Source: Devosia sp.
GTDB lineage: Bacteria; Pseudomonadota; Alphaproteobacteria; Rhizobiales; Devosiaceae
Direction: 5' to 3'
DNA length: 64,000 nucleotides
Assembly: GCF_028290435.1 (NCBI RefSeq)
Contig: NZ_JAQGJV010000074.1
Span: 124,001 to 188,000, forward strand
The position numbers and the translations under genes are program-made. Under the pieces are notes generated by a model. That model made no database searches. It had not been told where the DNA came from and saw only the letters and a program-made list of their open reading frames with translations. Below, piece by piece: positions 54,677-63,337 of the stretch; the stretch's first letter is position 1; the number at the start of each line of letters is the position of its first letter.

Positions 54677-55650
54677 ACCGCCTTCTGAAACACCGCGAAA
54701 TCTTCCTGGCGCTGGCCATCCTGCTGGTCCTGGTGCTGGTCACCATCCGCTTTCCCCGCTTCGCCCAACCTGGCAATCTGCTGACCATTTTCAACGACAG
54801 CTCGATCCTGATGATGCTGGCCCTCGGCCAGATGACGGTGATCCTGACCCGCTCGATTGATCTCAGCATGGCCGCCAATCTGGCCCTGACCGGCATGATC
54901 GTCGCCATGACCAACGCCGCATTCCCGGGCGTGCCGATCCCGGTGTTGATCCTGGGTTGCATCGCGGTCGGCGGCGTCTTGGGCGCGTTCAACGGCGTGC
55001 TGGTGTGGAAGCTGAACATTCCCCCCATCGTCGTAACGCTGGGCACCTTGACCATTTATCGCGGCCTGATTTTCGTCATTTCCCGCGGCGCCTGGGTCAA
55101 CGCCGCCCAGATGAGCCCAGATTTCGTGGCGCTCCAGCGCGGCGCCTTCCTCGGTCTGCCCATCCTGTCCTGGTTCGCCATCGTCGTCGCGCTGCTGTTC
55201 TGGCTCCTGATGACCCGCACCCCACTCGGCCGCTCGCTCTACGCCATTGGCGTCAACCCGACCGCCTCGGTCTATACCGGCATCGATGTTGGCCGCACCA
55301 AATTCCTCGCCTTCACCATTGCCGGCGCCGTCTCGGGCCTAGCCGGTTACCTGTGGATTTCGCGCTACGTTATCGCCTCCACCGAGGTCGCCAGCGGCTA
55401 TGAACTCACCATCATCGCCGCCTGCGTCATCGGCGGCGTTTCCATCGCCGGCGGCATTGGCACCGTCACCGGTGTCCTGCTCGGCGCCATCTTCCTCGGC
55501 GTCATCAACAATGCCCTGCCGGTCATCAACATTTCGCCCTTCTGGCAAATGGCCATTTCCGGTTCCGCTATCCTCCTCGCCGTCATCCTCAACGCCCGCG
55601 GCGAACGCCAAAAAGGCCGCGTGATCCTGAAGAAGGCGGAAGCCGCATGA
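54673..55650 (+). CDS. rhaP: Rhamnose ABC transporter permease
   Basis: The 325-residue permease of the BPD_transp_2 family has about eight spans, the motif TRSIDLSMAANLALTGMIVA near residue 62 and NIPPIVVTLGTLTIYRGLIF near residue 115. It overlaps rhaT at the start and rhaQ at the end by four bases each. It forms a heterodimeric channel with RhaQ, as in Rhizobium leguminosarum. Confidence 0.92.
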   Translation: MNRLLKHREIFLALAILLVLVLVTIRFPRFAQPGNLLTIFNDSSILMMLALGQMTVILTRSIDLSMAANLALTGMIVAMTNAAFPGVPIPVLILGCIAVGGVLGAFNGVLVWKLNIPPIVVTLGTLTIYRGLIFVISRGAWVNAAQMSPDFVALQRGAFLGLPILSWFAIVVALLFWLLMTRTPLGRSLYAIGVNPTASVYTGIDVGRTKFLAFTIAGAVSGLAGYLWISRYVIASTEVASGYELTIIAACVIGGVSIAGGIGTVTGVLLGAIFLGVINNALPVINISPFWQMAISGSAILLAVILNARGERQKGRVILKKAEAA

Positions 55651-56645
55651 CCGACACTACAACCCGCCATCTCCCCAATCGCCTCGACAATCCCCTCCGC
55701 TCCTCCATCCTGAGCTGGGAGAGCCTGCTGATTGCCGTGGCAGTGGTGATCTTCATCATCAACTCATTTGCGTCGCCCTATTTCCTCAACGCCTATTCGC
55801 TGAGCGACCTGACCTTCAATTTCACCGAAAAGGCGCTGATCGCGCTGGCGATGGCATTGCTCATCATCTCGGGTGAGATCGATCTGTCGGTCGCCGCGAT
55901 CATCGCCCTGGCCTCCACCCTCATGGGTTTTGCGCTACAATTCGGCGCCGATACGCCGGCGCTCGTCGCCATCGGCATTGGTACCGGCATCGTCTGCGGC
56001 GCCTTCAACGGCTTCCTCGTGACCGGGCTCAAGCTGCCCTCCATCGTGGTCACCATCGGCACCATGAGCCTGTTCCGGGGCATCTCCTTCATCATCCTGG
56101 GCGACCAGAGCTACAAGGGCTATCCGGCCAGCTTCGCCTGGTTTGGGCAGGGCTATGTCTATTGGGTGATCTCGTTCGAGCTGGTGCTCTTCCTCGTCAT
56201 GGCCGTGCTCTATTACGTGCTGCTGCACCGCACTAATTTCGGCCGCCGCGTCTACGCCATCGGCAATAACGACATTGCCGCGCAATTCTCAGGCGTGCGC
56301 GTGGCGCGCACCAAGTTCATCCTGTTCTGCCTCACCGGCGTCATGAGCGGCATCGCCGCGGTGCTGCTGACCGCGCGGCTCGGCTCCACGCGCCCCTCGA
56401 TTGCCGAAGGTTTTGAGCTCGAAGCCATCACCATGGTGGTACTGGGCGGCGTGTCGATCCTGGGCGGTGCCGGCTCCATTCTCGGCGTGGTGCTGGCCGC
56501 GTTGATCGTCGGCCTCGTCACCTTCGGCCTTGGCCTACTCAACGTGCCGGGCATCGTCATGACCATATTCACCGGTTCGCTGCTGATTATTGTCATCGCG
56601 CTGCCGATCCTGTTCCGGCAGTGGCGGAACAGGCGTCCGGCCTAG
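55647..56645 (+). CDS. rhaQ: Rhamnose ABC transporter permease
   Basis: The 332-residue permease has a cytoplasmic start, a first span near residues 25-47, ISGEIDLSVAAIIALASTLM near residue 75, KLPSIVVTIGTMSLFRGISF near residue 130 and a C-terminal span (VMTIFTGSLLIIVIALPILF). It pairs with RhaP. In well-studied rhizobial loci rhaU (mutarotase) and rhaK (kinase) follow, but here the operon ends, and a convergent gene remnant begins at the stop codon. Confidence 0.92.
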   Translation: MTDTTTRHLPNRLDNPLRSSILSWESLLIAVAVVIFIINSFASPYFLNAYSLSDLTFNFTEKALIALAMALLIISGEIDLSVAAIIALASTLMGFALQFGADTPALVAIGIGTGIVCGAFNGFLVTGLKLPSIVVTIGTMSLFRGISFIILGDQSYKGYPASFAWFGQGYVYWVISFELVLFLVMAVLYYVLLHRTNFGRRVYAIGNNDIAAQFSGVRVARTKFILFCLTGVMSGIAAVLLTARLGSTRPSIAEGFELEAITMVVLGGVSILGGAGSILGVVLAALIVGLVTFGLGLLNVPGIVMTIFTGSLLIIVIALPILFRQWRNRRPA

Positions 56646-56737
56646 AGCTTACCCGCGAGGAATGCGCCCAACCGATCCAGCCTGGCGATCCACTCGGCTT
56701 TGCGGCGTTCGATAATCTGGTGAAACAGTGCGGCCAT
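56642..56737 (-). pseudogene. ArsR-family gene remnant (31 codons)
   Basis: The frame MAALFHQIIERRKAEWIARL (then DRLGAFLAGKL) matches the C-terminal tail of the ArsR regulator at 32313-32669 (QWINERRTNWVKRLDRLGDFL), but the entire winged-helix part is missing. A good ribosome site (AAGGAGA, nine bases upstream) and two palindromes of the same TTAAR-N6-CYTAA type as in the intact gene's promoter remain upstream. The simplest reading is an internal deletion that fused the start region to the tail. A functional micropeptide cannot be excluded. It overlaps the end of rhaQ by four bases. Confidence 0.6.
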
Positions 56738-56753
56738 GGCGATGTCTCCTTGT

Positions 56754-56812
56754 CGCTTAAGTATGTACCTAAGCGACGCCGCGTTCAACGCTTAAATCAT
56801 CACTTAAGCGTT
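56754..56812. promoter_or_regulatory. Two ArsR-type palindromes upstream of the remnant
   Basis: CGCTTAAGTA-TG-TACCTAAGCG lies at 56754-56775 and AACGCTTAA-N8-TTAAGCGTT at 56787-56812. Both contain a TTAAR-N6-CYTAA core, the geometry of the arsR-cobF operator at 32661-32678; their centres are 35 bases apart. The second covers the stop codon of the DUF3422 gene and could also work as its terminator hairpin. Confidence 0.5.
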
Positions 56813-58071
56813 GGCGGCGTGTGCGAATTGCGCACTGCCCGCGCCATCAGCCACACCGCCAGCACCACGAACGGCGCCGCGATCGACAGCGTCATGGTCT
56901 TTTCAAAATGCCATTCCTCCAGCGGCCCGGCCAGCAGGTAGCTCAAAATGCCGAGCAGATAATAGCTGATGGCTATGGTCGACAGCCCCTCGACCGTCCG
57001 CTGCAAGTGAAACTGGCTGTTGGCCGTATGGGCGATATTGTCGAGCACCGACTTGTTCTGGATCTGCATGTCCAACCCGATGCGCACATTAAGCAGCCCG
57101 ATGGCGCGCTCGATCTTGTCGGACAGCACGCTGAGCCGCTTTTCCATCGCCGCGCAGGTCGCCAGCCCCGGATCGACCCGGTTGCCGATATAGTGCGTCA
57201 GGCTGGAGCCCACGCCGGTCGCGCTTTCCCTCAACCCAGCAAGCCGCGTGCGCAAAATATCGCCATACGCATGGCTGGCGGCAAAACGATAACCCAGCCG
57301 CTCCGACAACTGCCCGGTGCGGACCGACAATGCATGCAGCGCCGCAAGCGCCGTTTGCACCGTCTCCGGCGTCGTCGCAGTCGATAGCGTTTCGATCAGC
57401 GCCGTCAATTCTATCTCGGTGGCGCGCAAGGCCGGCGATTGCTCGCGCGCCAATGGCAGGCCGAGCAGCGCCATGGTGCGATAGGTCTCCACCTCCAGCA
57501 GCCGCCGCACGATGATCGAGCGGCGCAACACGCTCAAGTCCCCCGCAGCCAGTTCAAACCGCGTGAAGTTTTCCGCGTCCGGCACGAAATCGGTCGCCAC
57601 CTGGGCGCGTCCGGTATCGAGATCGGAGACGCACAGGCTGGCCAGCGCAAAGCCCGGCAGCAAGCGTTCCGGCACCTGCGCATCGGCAATCACGTCAATG
57701 CGCATGGCGCCAATCAGCAGGCTGTCGCCCAGCGCTTGCAGGCCGATATCTTCGGGCCAGTTCTCCATGTCATGCAAATCCGCGCGCCAGGTCACCGTCA
57801 CAAATTCGGTATGGAATTCCCAGGTCACATGCCGCGGGCCAATATCGAAGCCATATTGCCGGCTGGCGACGGCAGGCGTCGGCACCCCGGCCGCGTGGCA
57901 GAACTCTTCGAAACGAGCGAAAACGCGCGTCATTGCGCCAGCTTCAGCCGGCATGACAAACACCAGCCGCCGAATACGGCCCGCGCCGGGCACGATTTCT
58001 ACCGGGCGCGCATGAACCTCGTCCATGATGGCATGGCGATAAGGATGGTCGATCGGGCGCGGCAAGGCCAT
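56800..58071 (-). CDS. DUF3422 family membrane-anchored protein
   Basis: The 423-residue protein begins ALPRPIDHPYRHAIMDEVHA, the usual DUF3422 start, and has a large soluble region, a helical segment (SVLSDKIERAIGLLNVRIGL, ILDNIAHTANSQFHLQRTVE-like), then two C-terminal spans (ISYYLLGILSYLLAGPL and LSIAAPFVVLAVWLMARAV). DUF3422 proteins are widespread in alphaproteobacteria and have no firm function. The ATG at 58071 was chosen by the conserved start. It has its own 110-base upstream gap. Confidence 0.85.
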   Translation of the reverse strand: MALPRPIDHPYRHAIMDEVHARPVEIVPGAGRIRRLVFVMPAEAGAMTRVFARFEEFCHAAGVPTPAVASRQYGFDIGPRHVTWEFHTEFVTVTWRADLHDMENWPEDIGLQALGDSLLIGAMRIDVIADAQVPERLLPGFALASLCVSDLDTGRAQVATDFVPDAENFTRFELAAGDLSVLRRSIIVRRLLEVETYRTMALLGLPLAREQSPALRATEIELTALIETLSTATTPETVQTALAALHALSVRTGQLSERLGYRFAASHAYGDILRTRLAGLRESATGVGSSLTHYIGNRVDPGLATCAAMEKRLSVLSDKIERAIGLLNVRIGLDMQIQNKSVLDNIAHTANSQFHLQRTVEGLSTIAISYYLLGILSYLLAGPLEEWHFEKTMTLSIAAPFVVLAVWLMARAVRNSHTPPTLK

Positions 58072-58181
58072 TTGTCTCTCCGAAAGCCAGAACGGAACGG
58101 CTGTCACATATGACAAGAGCCATGATCGCCCCATTTGGCAATGCGACCTTCGCGCAGGCGAGACAAGGCGTCGCAGGCGGC

Positions 58182-59297
58182 CTAGCCTTCGATCATCGCC
58201 GCAATCGCCTGCGCCGTGCCCTTGCCGCCCCTGGGCCAACACAGCCAAAAATTCATGTCATACCGCGCGGGCAGGGCCACTTGCCGCAAGTCCCCGGCAA
58301 TGCGCGCGACCGAGGCCTGCGGCAGCACCGAGACGAAGCCGTGATGCAGCACCATGTTGAGAATGACCGGGATCGAGTCGATTTCCACCAGCCGCACTTT
58401 GGCCCGCTCCACCGGCGTCATGGTTTCCTCGATGATGCGGTTGATACGCTGCCGCAACCCGCTGCGCGAACTCGGCACGGCCAGCGGCGCCGAAAGCAGG
58501 GCAGTGGTGCTATCCCCGCCCGCCGCGCCAACGATAGCCAGCGAGGTCCTTGTAATAATGCGGCCATCAAGATCGGGCGGCAGTTCCTCGGTATCGAGCA
58601 GCGCCGCGTCGAACTGCCCATTCTTCAGCCCCCGCAACAGGTCCTCGGCCGTGGTCGAACTCACGAACAGCGGAATCCGCGGCCGTTCGCGATGCCACCG
58701 CGCCACGAGGCTCGCGAGCAGCCGCGCGATCTCGCTTTCATAGCCCAGCGGAATGACCGACCCCAACCGTGCCGTCGCCGCAGTCTTGCGAAACCGATCC
58801 TCCGACGCCAGCGACAGCCGCCGCCACGCGTCCAGCAAAGTCGTGGCCCGCTCGGCTAAGGCCATCCCCTCAGCGGTCAGCGACGAGCCATCCCGGCTCC
58901 GCTCCAGCAGCACCGCTCCAAACGCCAGCTCCAACTGCGCCAATTGCCGCGTCAACTGCGGCTGTCCCAGCCCCATCACCCGCGCCGCCCGCCTGATGCT
59001 GCCCTGCGCCGCCACCTGGGTAAACCGCTCCAGCGTTTCCAGCTTGATCGTCCCACTCGCCCCAAGCTGCCCCGCCAGCAATGCCGCCGCCGCAATCTCC
59101 GGCCCCAGCCGCACCGCCTCCAACGTCGTCACCAGTCCTGCGCCGGCCCGCTCCACCAGTTTCACCGAGATTTCGCCCTCCAGCCGCGCTATGGAAACGG
59201 CAATGCTGGAGACCGGCCGGCCTAACGCCCGCGCCGCGCCGCGTACGCTGCGCTCGCGTAGAACCACATCCATGGCGATCAGGGTCGCGGTATCCAT
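58182..59297 (-). CDS. LysR-type regulator with two helix-turn-helix domains
   Basis: The 371-residue protein is about 75 residues longer than usual LysR regulators. Residues 5-65 are one LysR-like winged helix (RSVRGAARALGRPVSSIAVS, then IARLEGEISVKLVER) and residues 86-148 a second, more canonical one (FTQVAAQGSIRRAARVMGLG, then QLTRQLAQLELAFGAVLLER). A LysR substrate domain follows (RLGSVIPLGYESEIARLLAS). It is divergent from the lyase and quaternary-amine transporter genes, with a palindrome between, so it probably controls them. Confidence 0.88.
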   Translation of the reverse strand: MDTATLIAMDVVLRERSVRGAARALGRPVSSIAVSIARLEGEISVKLVERAGAGLVTTLEAVRLGPEIAAAALLAGQLGASGTIKLETLERFTQVAAQGSIRRAARVMGLGQPQLTRQLAQLELAFGAVLLERSRDGSSLTAEGMALAERATTLLDAWRRLSLASEDRFRKTAATARLGSVIPLGYESEIARLLASLVARWHRERPRIPLFVSSTTAEDLLRGLKNGQFDAALLDTEELPPDLDGRIITRTSLAIVGAAGGDSTTALLSAPLAVPSSRSGLRQRINRIIEETMTPVERAKVRLVEIDSIPVILNMVLHHGFVSVLPQASVARIAGDLRQVALPARYDMNFWLCWPRGGKGTAQAIAAMIEG

Positions 59298-59359
59298 TGT
59301 CCACCCTTTGGGCAGGCTGTGCGGTTGCCTAAGAAACCCGCATAGGCCTGTTCAACAAT

Positions 59360-59371
59360 TGGGATATCCCA
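59360..59371. promoter_or_regulatory. Palindrome between the double-HTH regulator and lyase genes
   Basis: TGGGATATCCCA is a perfect 12-bp palindrome in the 104-base divergent gap, 31 bases upstream of the lyase start. It is a candidate binding site for the adjacent regulator. Confidence 0.45.
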
Positions 59372-59401
59372 TGAACCAGAACTATCCAATAGCGTGCTGA
59401 C

Positions 59402-60961
59402 ATGAACCACGTTGCGATCACGTCGACCGGTCCCGCCATCCGCCTCAACGGCAAGCCGCTGAGCTTTTCCGATATCGCCCGCATCGGCGCCCGCCGCGCC
59501 CGCCTCGTCGCGGACGAAGCCGCCCTGCAGCGCGTCGCCGAAGCCCGCATCGTGGTCGAGGACGCCATCGCCGCCGGCCAGCCGGTCTATGGCTCCACCA
59601 CCGGCGTTGGCGCCATGAAGGATGTCGAGTGGTCCGCCGACGAACTCGACGCCTTCAATCTCGGCCTGGTTCGCGCCCATCATTTCGGCACCGGCGAAGC
59701 CTTTCCCGCCGATGTCATCCGCACCGCCATGGCCATCCGCGTCAACATGGCGCTGACCGGTCGCGTCGGCTGCACCGTCGACCTGGTCGAAGCCTATCTG
59801 GCTCTCCTCTCCAATGACGTCGTCCCCGTCGTCCGCCGCACCGGCTCCATCGGCTGCGCCGATATCGGCCTCATGGGCCAGATTGGCGCCGTCCTGACCG
59901 GTGCCGGCGAAGCGCAGTTCAAGGGCATCCGCATGCCCGCCGAGGACGCCCTTGCCGGCGCCGGCCTCAAGCCCTTCAAGCTCGCCCCACGCGATAGCCT
60001 CGCCTCCATCTCCACCAATGCCGTCGGTTATGCCGCCGCCGCCAACGCCCTGCGCAGCGCCGCCGATGTCACCCGCGTCCTGCTGGCGACCGGCCTCACC
60101 ACCGCCGGCGCGCTCGGCGCTTCGCGCGATCCGTGGAAGGCCGTCGCCCATGTCGGCACCGACCGCGAGGCCGGCATCGGGGCCTGGCTCTATTTCAACG
60201 CCAAGGGCTGGGACTGGCCCAGCGCTACGCACATCCAGGACCCGCTCAGCCTGCGCATGATGAGCCAGGTCTTCGCCACCGGCTTTGAAACCCTCGTCGT
60301 CGCTGGCAAGATACTGCTCGCTGCGACCGGCCGCACCGACGACAATCCCGTAGTCGCCGGCGGCCAGGTGCTCACCTCCGGCGGTTCGCTCCCCCTCGAC
60401 GTCAGCGTCTTCATGCAAACCGCGCAACTGGGCCTCACCCATATCGCCCGCAACTCCTTCAACCGCTGCGTCCTCCTGGGCAATGGCGGCCGCCGCGATC
60501 TCCCGGTCAATTTGGTCCCCCACGGCACCATCGCCACCGGCTTCGGTCCCATCATCAAGCTGGCCGGCGAGCTCTATACCCGCGTGCTGACCCTCACCAA
60601 CCCGATCTCCGCCAACTCTCTGGTCGTCGCCGGCGGCATCGAGGATGAGGCCACCTTCCTCCCCCTCATCGTCGAGCGCCTCGAGCGCCAGGTGCTCGCG
60701 CTCCGCCGGCTTGCCGCCATCGAGGGCATTCTTTCCGCCCAGGCTATGGACATCTCCCATGACCGTCCGGGCAACGTGCCCGGCATCATCTACAACCTGG
60801 TCCGCCAGCATGCTGACAGCTATTGGCAGGACCGCCCGCTATCGGCGGAGGTGGAGGCAGTTGAACTCGCTCTGGGCTCCGATGAACTGATGAGCGAACT
60901 TATTTCCCACTCGAAGATTATGGAGTTGGACGAGTTTTTCGCCCTGGGGCCGGTTGCGTAG
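59402..60961 (+). CDS. Aromatic amino acid lyase family protein lacking the MIO triad (histidine ammonia-lyase homologue)
   Basis: The 519-residue protein aligns by eye with histidine ammonia-lyase: VYGSTTGVG at 62-70 (catalytic Tyr63), QDPLSLR at 279-285 with the carboxylate-binding Arg, and a DNP motif near 318. But the segment that normally reads GSxGASGDL reads GSIGCADIG (148-156). Ala-Ser-Gly, which cyclises to the electrophilic cofactor MIO, is replaced by Cys-Ala with one residue missing. Ordinary ammonia elimination needs MIO; a better leaving group such as trimethylamine does not, as described for ergothionase. The following genes encode a betaine-type importer. I infer a lyase acting on a trimethylated histidine-like compound. 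Confidence 0.82.
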   Translation: MNHVAITSTGPAIRLNGKPLSFSDIARIGARRARLVADEAALQRVAEARIVVEDAIAAGQPVYGSTTGVGAMKDVEWSADELDAFNLGLVRAHHFGTGEAFPADVIRTAMAIRVNMALTGRVGCTVDLVEAYLALLSNDVVPVVRRTGSIGCADIGLMGQIGAVLTGAGEAQFKGIRMPAEDALAGAGLKPFKLAPRDSLASISTNAVGYAAAANALRSAADVTRVLLATGLTTAGALGASRDPWKAVAHVGTDREAGIGAWLYFNAKGWDWPSATHIQDPLSLRMMSQVFATGFETLVVAGKILLAATGRTDDNPVVAGGQVLTSGGSLPLDVSVFMQTAQLGLTHIARNSFNRCVLLGNGGRRDLPVNLVPHGTIATGFGPIIKLAGELYTRVLTLTNPISANSLVVAGGIEDEATFLPLIVERLERQVLALRRLAAIEGILSAQAMDISHDRPGNVPGIIYNLVRQHADSYWQDRPLSAEVEAVELALGSDELMSELISHSKIMELDEFFALGPVA

Positions 60962-61043
60962 TATTTTCCGCCCTAGCTGAATGCCGACAAGACGATAGGT
61001 TAGGGACAGACCGGGTGGGAATCCGGACAACAAGGAGAATTCA

Positions 61044-61964
61044 ATGCGCCTCTCTACCAAAATCCTGAGCGCCGCTCTCGCGCTCGCCATGACGGTGACC
61101 GCCGCGCAGGCCCAGGTCGTCGTTTCCTCCAAGATCGACACCGAAGGCGGGGTGTTGGGCAACATCATCAAGCAGGTGCTGGAAGCCAACGATATCGCCG
61201 TCACCGACAAGATTCAGCTCGGCGCCACTCCGATCGTGCGCGAAGCCATCACCGCTGGCGAAATCGACATCTATCCGGAATATACCGGCAATGGCGCATT
61301 CTTCCTGACCCAGGAAGAGGGTGCCGATCCGCTGCTGTGGAACGACGCCACCAAGGCCTATGAAGAGGTCAAGAAGCTCGATTACGCCCAGAACAAGATC
61401 GTCTGGCTGGCTCCCTCGCCGGCCAACAATACCTGGGCCGTCGCCATCCGAACCGATGTCGCCACCGCCAACAATATCAAGACCTTCTCCGAATTCGGCA
61501 AATGGGTTGCCGGCGGCGGCGAAGTCAAGCTGGCCGCATCGTCCGAGTTCGTGAACTCGCCCGGCGCGCTGCCCAAGTTCCAGGAAGTCTATGGCTTCAC
61601 CCTGAAGCCCGAACAACTGGTAACGCTCTCCGGTGGTGATACTGCCGCCACCATCGCCGCCGCTGCCCAGCAGACCAACGGCGTCAACGCCGCCATGGTC
61701 TATGGCACCGACGGTGGCATCGCTCCCTCGGGCCTGACCGTGCTGGAAGACGACAAGGGCGTGCAGCCCGTTTACCAGCCCGCGCCGATCATCCGCGAAG
61801 CCGTGCTGAAGGAATATCCGCAGATCGAAACCCTCCTGGCCCCCGTCTTCGCCAAGCTCGATCTCGTGACCCTGCAGACCCTCAACGGCCGCGTCCAGGT
61901 CGGCGGCGAAGCCGCTGCCGCCGTGGCGACGGACTTCCTGAAGACGAACGGGTTTGTGAAGTAG
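61044..61964 (+). CDS. Quaternary-amine ABC transporter binding protein (OsmF/YehZ-like)
   Basis: The 306-residue protein has a signal peptide (RLSTKILSAALALAMTVTAA, then QAQ) and the OpuAC-type fold: VVVSSKIDTEGGVLGNIIKQ, ITAGEIDIYPEYTGNGAFFL and NTWAVAIRTDVATANNIKTF. YPEYTGNG is the hallmark of the OsmF/OpuCC group that binds glycine betaine, choline or related trimethylammonium compounds. The ribosome site AAGGAGAA precedes it. It lies 82 bases after the lyase gene and before the permease and ATPase. Confidence 0.92.
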   Translation: MRLSTKILSAALALAMTVTAAQAQVVVSSKIDTEGGVLGNIIKQVLEANDIAVTDKIQLGATPIVREAITAGEIDIYPEYTGNGAFFLTQEEGADPLLWNDATKAYEEVKKLDYAQNKIVWLAPSPANNTWAVAIRTDVATANNIKTFSEFGKWVAGGGEVKLAASSEFVNSPGALPKFQEVYGFTLKPEQLVTLSGGDTAATIAAAAQQTNGVNAAMVYGTDGGIAPSGLTVLEDDKGVQPVYQPAPIIREAVLKEYPQIETLLAPVFAKLDLVTLQTLNGRVQVGGEAAAAVATDFLKTNGFVK

Positions 61965-61998
61965 GCTTGAACTTGGGGTGGGAGTTTGCGGAAGCCGA

Positions 61999-62115
61999 CC
62001 CCCACCCTAACCCTCCCCTCAAGGGGGAGGGGACCGATCGTGCCTCTCCATCATCGGGCGTCATCCTGAACTCGATGAAATCCCCTCCCCCTTGAGGGGA
62101 GGGCTAGGGTGGGGG
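61999..62115. repeat. 117-bp inverted-repeat element
   Basis: The first 35 bases (from CCCCCACCCTAACCCTCCCC) and the last 35 (ending GGGCTAGGGTGGGGG) are inverted copies with one mismatch; each half is itself partly self-complementary (CCCTCCCCTCAAGGGGGAGG). A 47-base centre separates them. It sits between the binding-protein and permease genes of one operon and resembles the 115-bp elements in plan but not in sequence. Confidence 0.8.
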
Positions 62116-62149
62116 GAACTTCCCACAAACGCGAAGCAAGAGGGGCCGC

Positions 62150-63337
62150 ATGAGCATCGCCGTTACCGCCGCTCCGTCCCGCCCCACTTGGCTGGCGCTC
62201 GACAAGCTGGGCGTCCTCATCGCCCTAATCGCCGCCTTCGCCGCAACGCAACCCTTCGCCCTGTTCCGCGCCAACCGCATCGTGCTCGGCGAACCGCGCA
62301 CCCCGCTGACCGCACTGCCTGAATCTGCCGCCACCTTCGTTGCCGCCGTCCTGGTCATCGGCTTCATCATCGCCCTGCTGCGCTTCCCCACCATGGTCAA
62401 GCTCATCGGCGGCTTCCTCGTCCTGGCGGTGCTCTTCGTCTCCGTCGGCTGGTCCGGCCAATATCTCACCCCCGAAGGCGACACCTTCGCCCGCATTTCG
62501 CCCGGCGCCGGCTTCTGGCTGTTCGTCTTCGCCTTCGCGCTGCTCGTCACCGATGCGCTGACCCGCCTGCGCCTGAAACCCTGGCCGCGCATCGCCATCC
62601 TCGTCGGCGTCGCCCTCGCCCTCGCCGCGCTCCTGTGGAGCGGCGCCTGGAACGATCTCTCCATCCTCAAGGAATACTCCACCCGCGCTACCCCGTTCTG
62701 GCAGGAAGCGCGCACCCACCTCATCCTGGCCTTCGGCTCCGTCGCCATCGCCACCATCCTCGGCGTCCCGGTCGGCATTCTCTGCTACCGCGTCAAGCCA
62801 GTCCGGGCCGCCGTGCTCAACGTGTTCAACATCGTCCAGACCATCCCATCGATCGCCCTGTTCGGCCTCCTCATCGCGCCGCTCGCCTGGGTCGCCGCCA
62901 CCGTGCCCGGCGCCAAAGCCATCGGCATTTCCGGCATCGGCATCGCCCCGGCTTTGGTCGCGCTGTTCGCCTATTCGCTGCTGCCCATCGTTTCCAATAC
63001 CGTGGTTGGCCTCCAAAGCGTCTCGCCCGCCGCCATCGACGCGGCCAAGGGCATGGGCATGACCGGCCGCCAGCGCCTGTTCGGCGTCGAACTGCCACTG
63101 GCCTTCCCGGTCATCCTCACCGGCATCCGCATTGTGCTGGTGCAGAATATCGGCCTTGCCACCATTGCCGCCCTGATCGGCGGCGGCGGCTTCGGCGTCT
63201 TCGTCTTCCAGGGCATCGGTCAGACCGCGATGGACCTGGTGCTGCTCGGCGCCGTGCCCACCGTGGCCCTGGCCTTCGCCGCCGCCGTGGTGCTGGACGC
63301 AGCAGTGGAAATGACTTCAGCGGGGATGCGCGCATGA
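62150..63337 (+). CDS. Quaternary-amine ABC transporter permease (YehY-like)
   Basis: The 395-residue inner-membrane protein has two parts. Residues 20-165 form four N-terminal spans (for example TWLALDKLGVLIALIAAFAA and FVAAVLVIGFIIALLRFPTM). Residues 185-390 form the BPD_transp_1 core with SVAIATILGVPVGILCYRVK and the coupling loop SPAAIDAAKGMGMTGRQRLF. The extra N-terminal spans are typical of YehY in the OsmU betaine system. It overlaps the ATPase gene by four bases. Confidence 0.92.
   Translation: MSIAVTAAPSRPTWLALDKLGVLIALIAAFAATQPFALFRANRIVLGEPRTPLTALPESAATFVAAVLVIGFIIALLRFPTMVKLIGGFLVLAVLFVSVGWSGQYLTPEGDTFARISPGAGFWLFVFAFALLVTDALTRLRLKPWPRIAILVGVALALAALLWSGAWNDLSILKEYSTRATPFWQEARTHLILAFGSVAIATILGVPVGILCYRVKPVRAAVLNVFNIVQTIPSIALFGLLIAPLAWVAATVPGAKAIGISGIGIAPALVALFAYSLLPIVSNTVVGLQSVSPAAIDAAKGMGMTGRQRLFGVELPLAFPVILTGIRIVLVQNIGLATIAALIGGGGFGVFVFQGIGQTAMDLVLLGAVPTVALAFAAAVVLDAAVEMTSAGMRA

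Noticed and set aside
59279..60811. Long open frame antisense to the lyase gene (about 510 codons, minus strand)
   Set aside because: Composition is Gly/Asp/Ala-rich without any recognisable domain. It is the mirror of a well-supported gene in GC-rich DNA, where stop codons are rare on the opposite strand.
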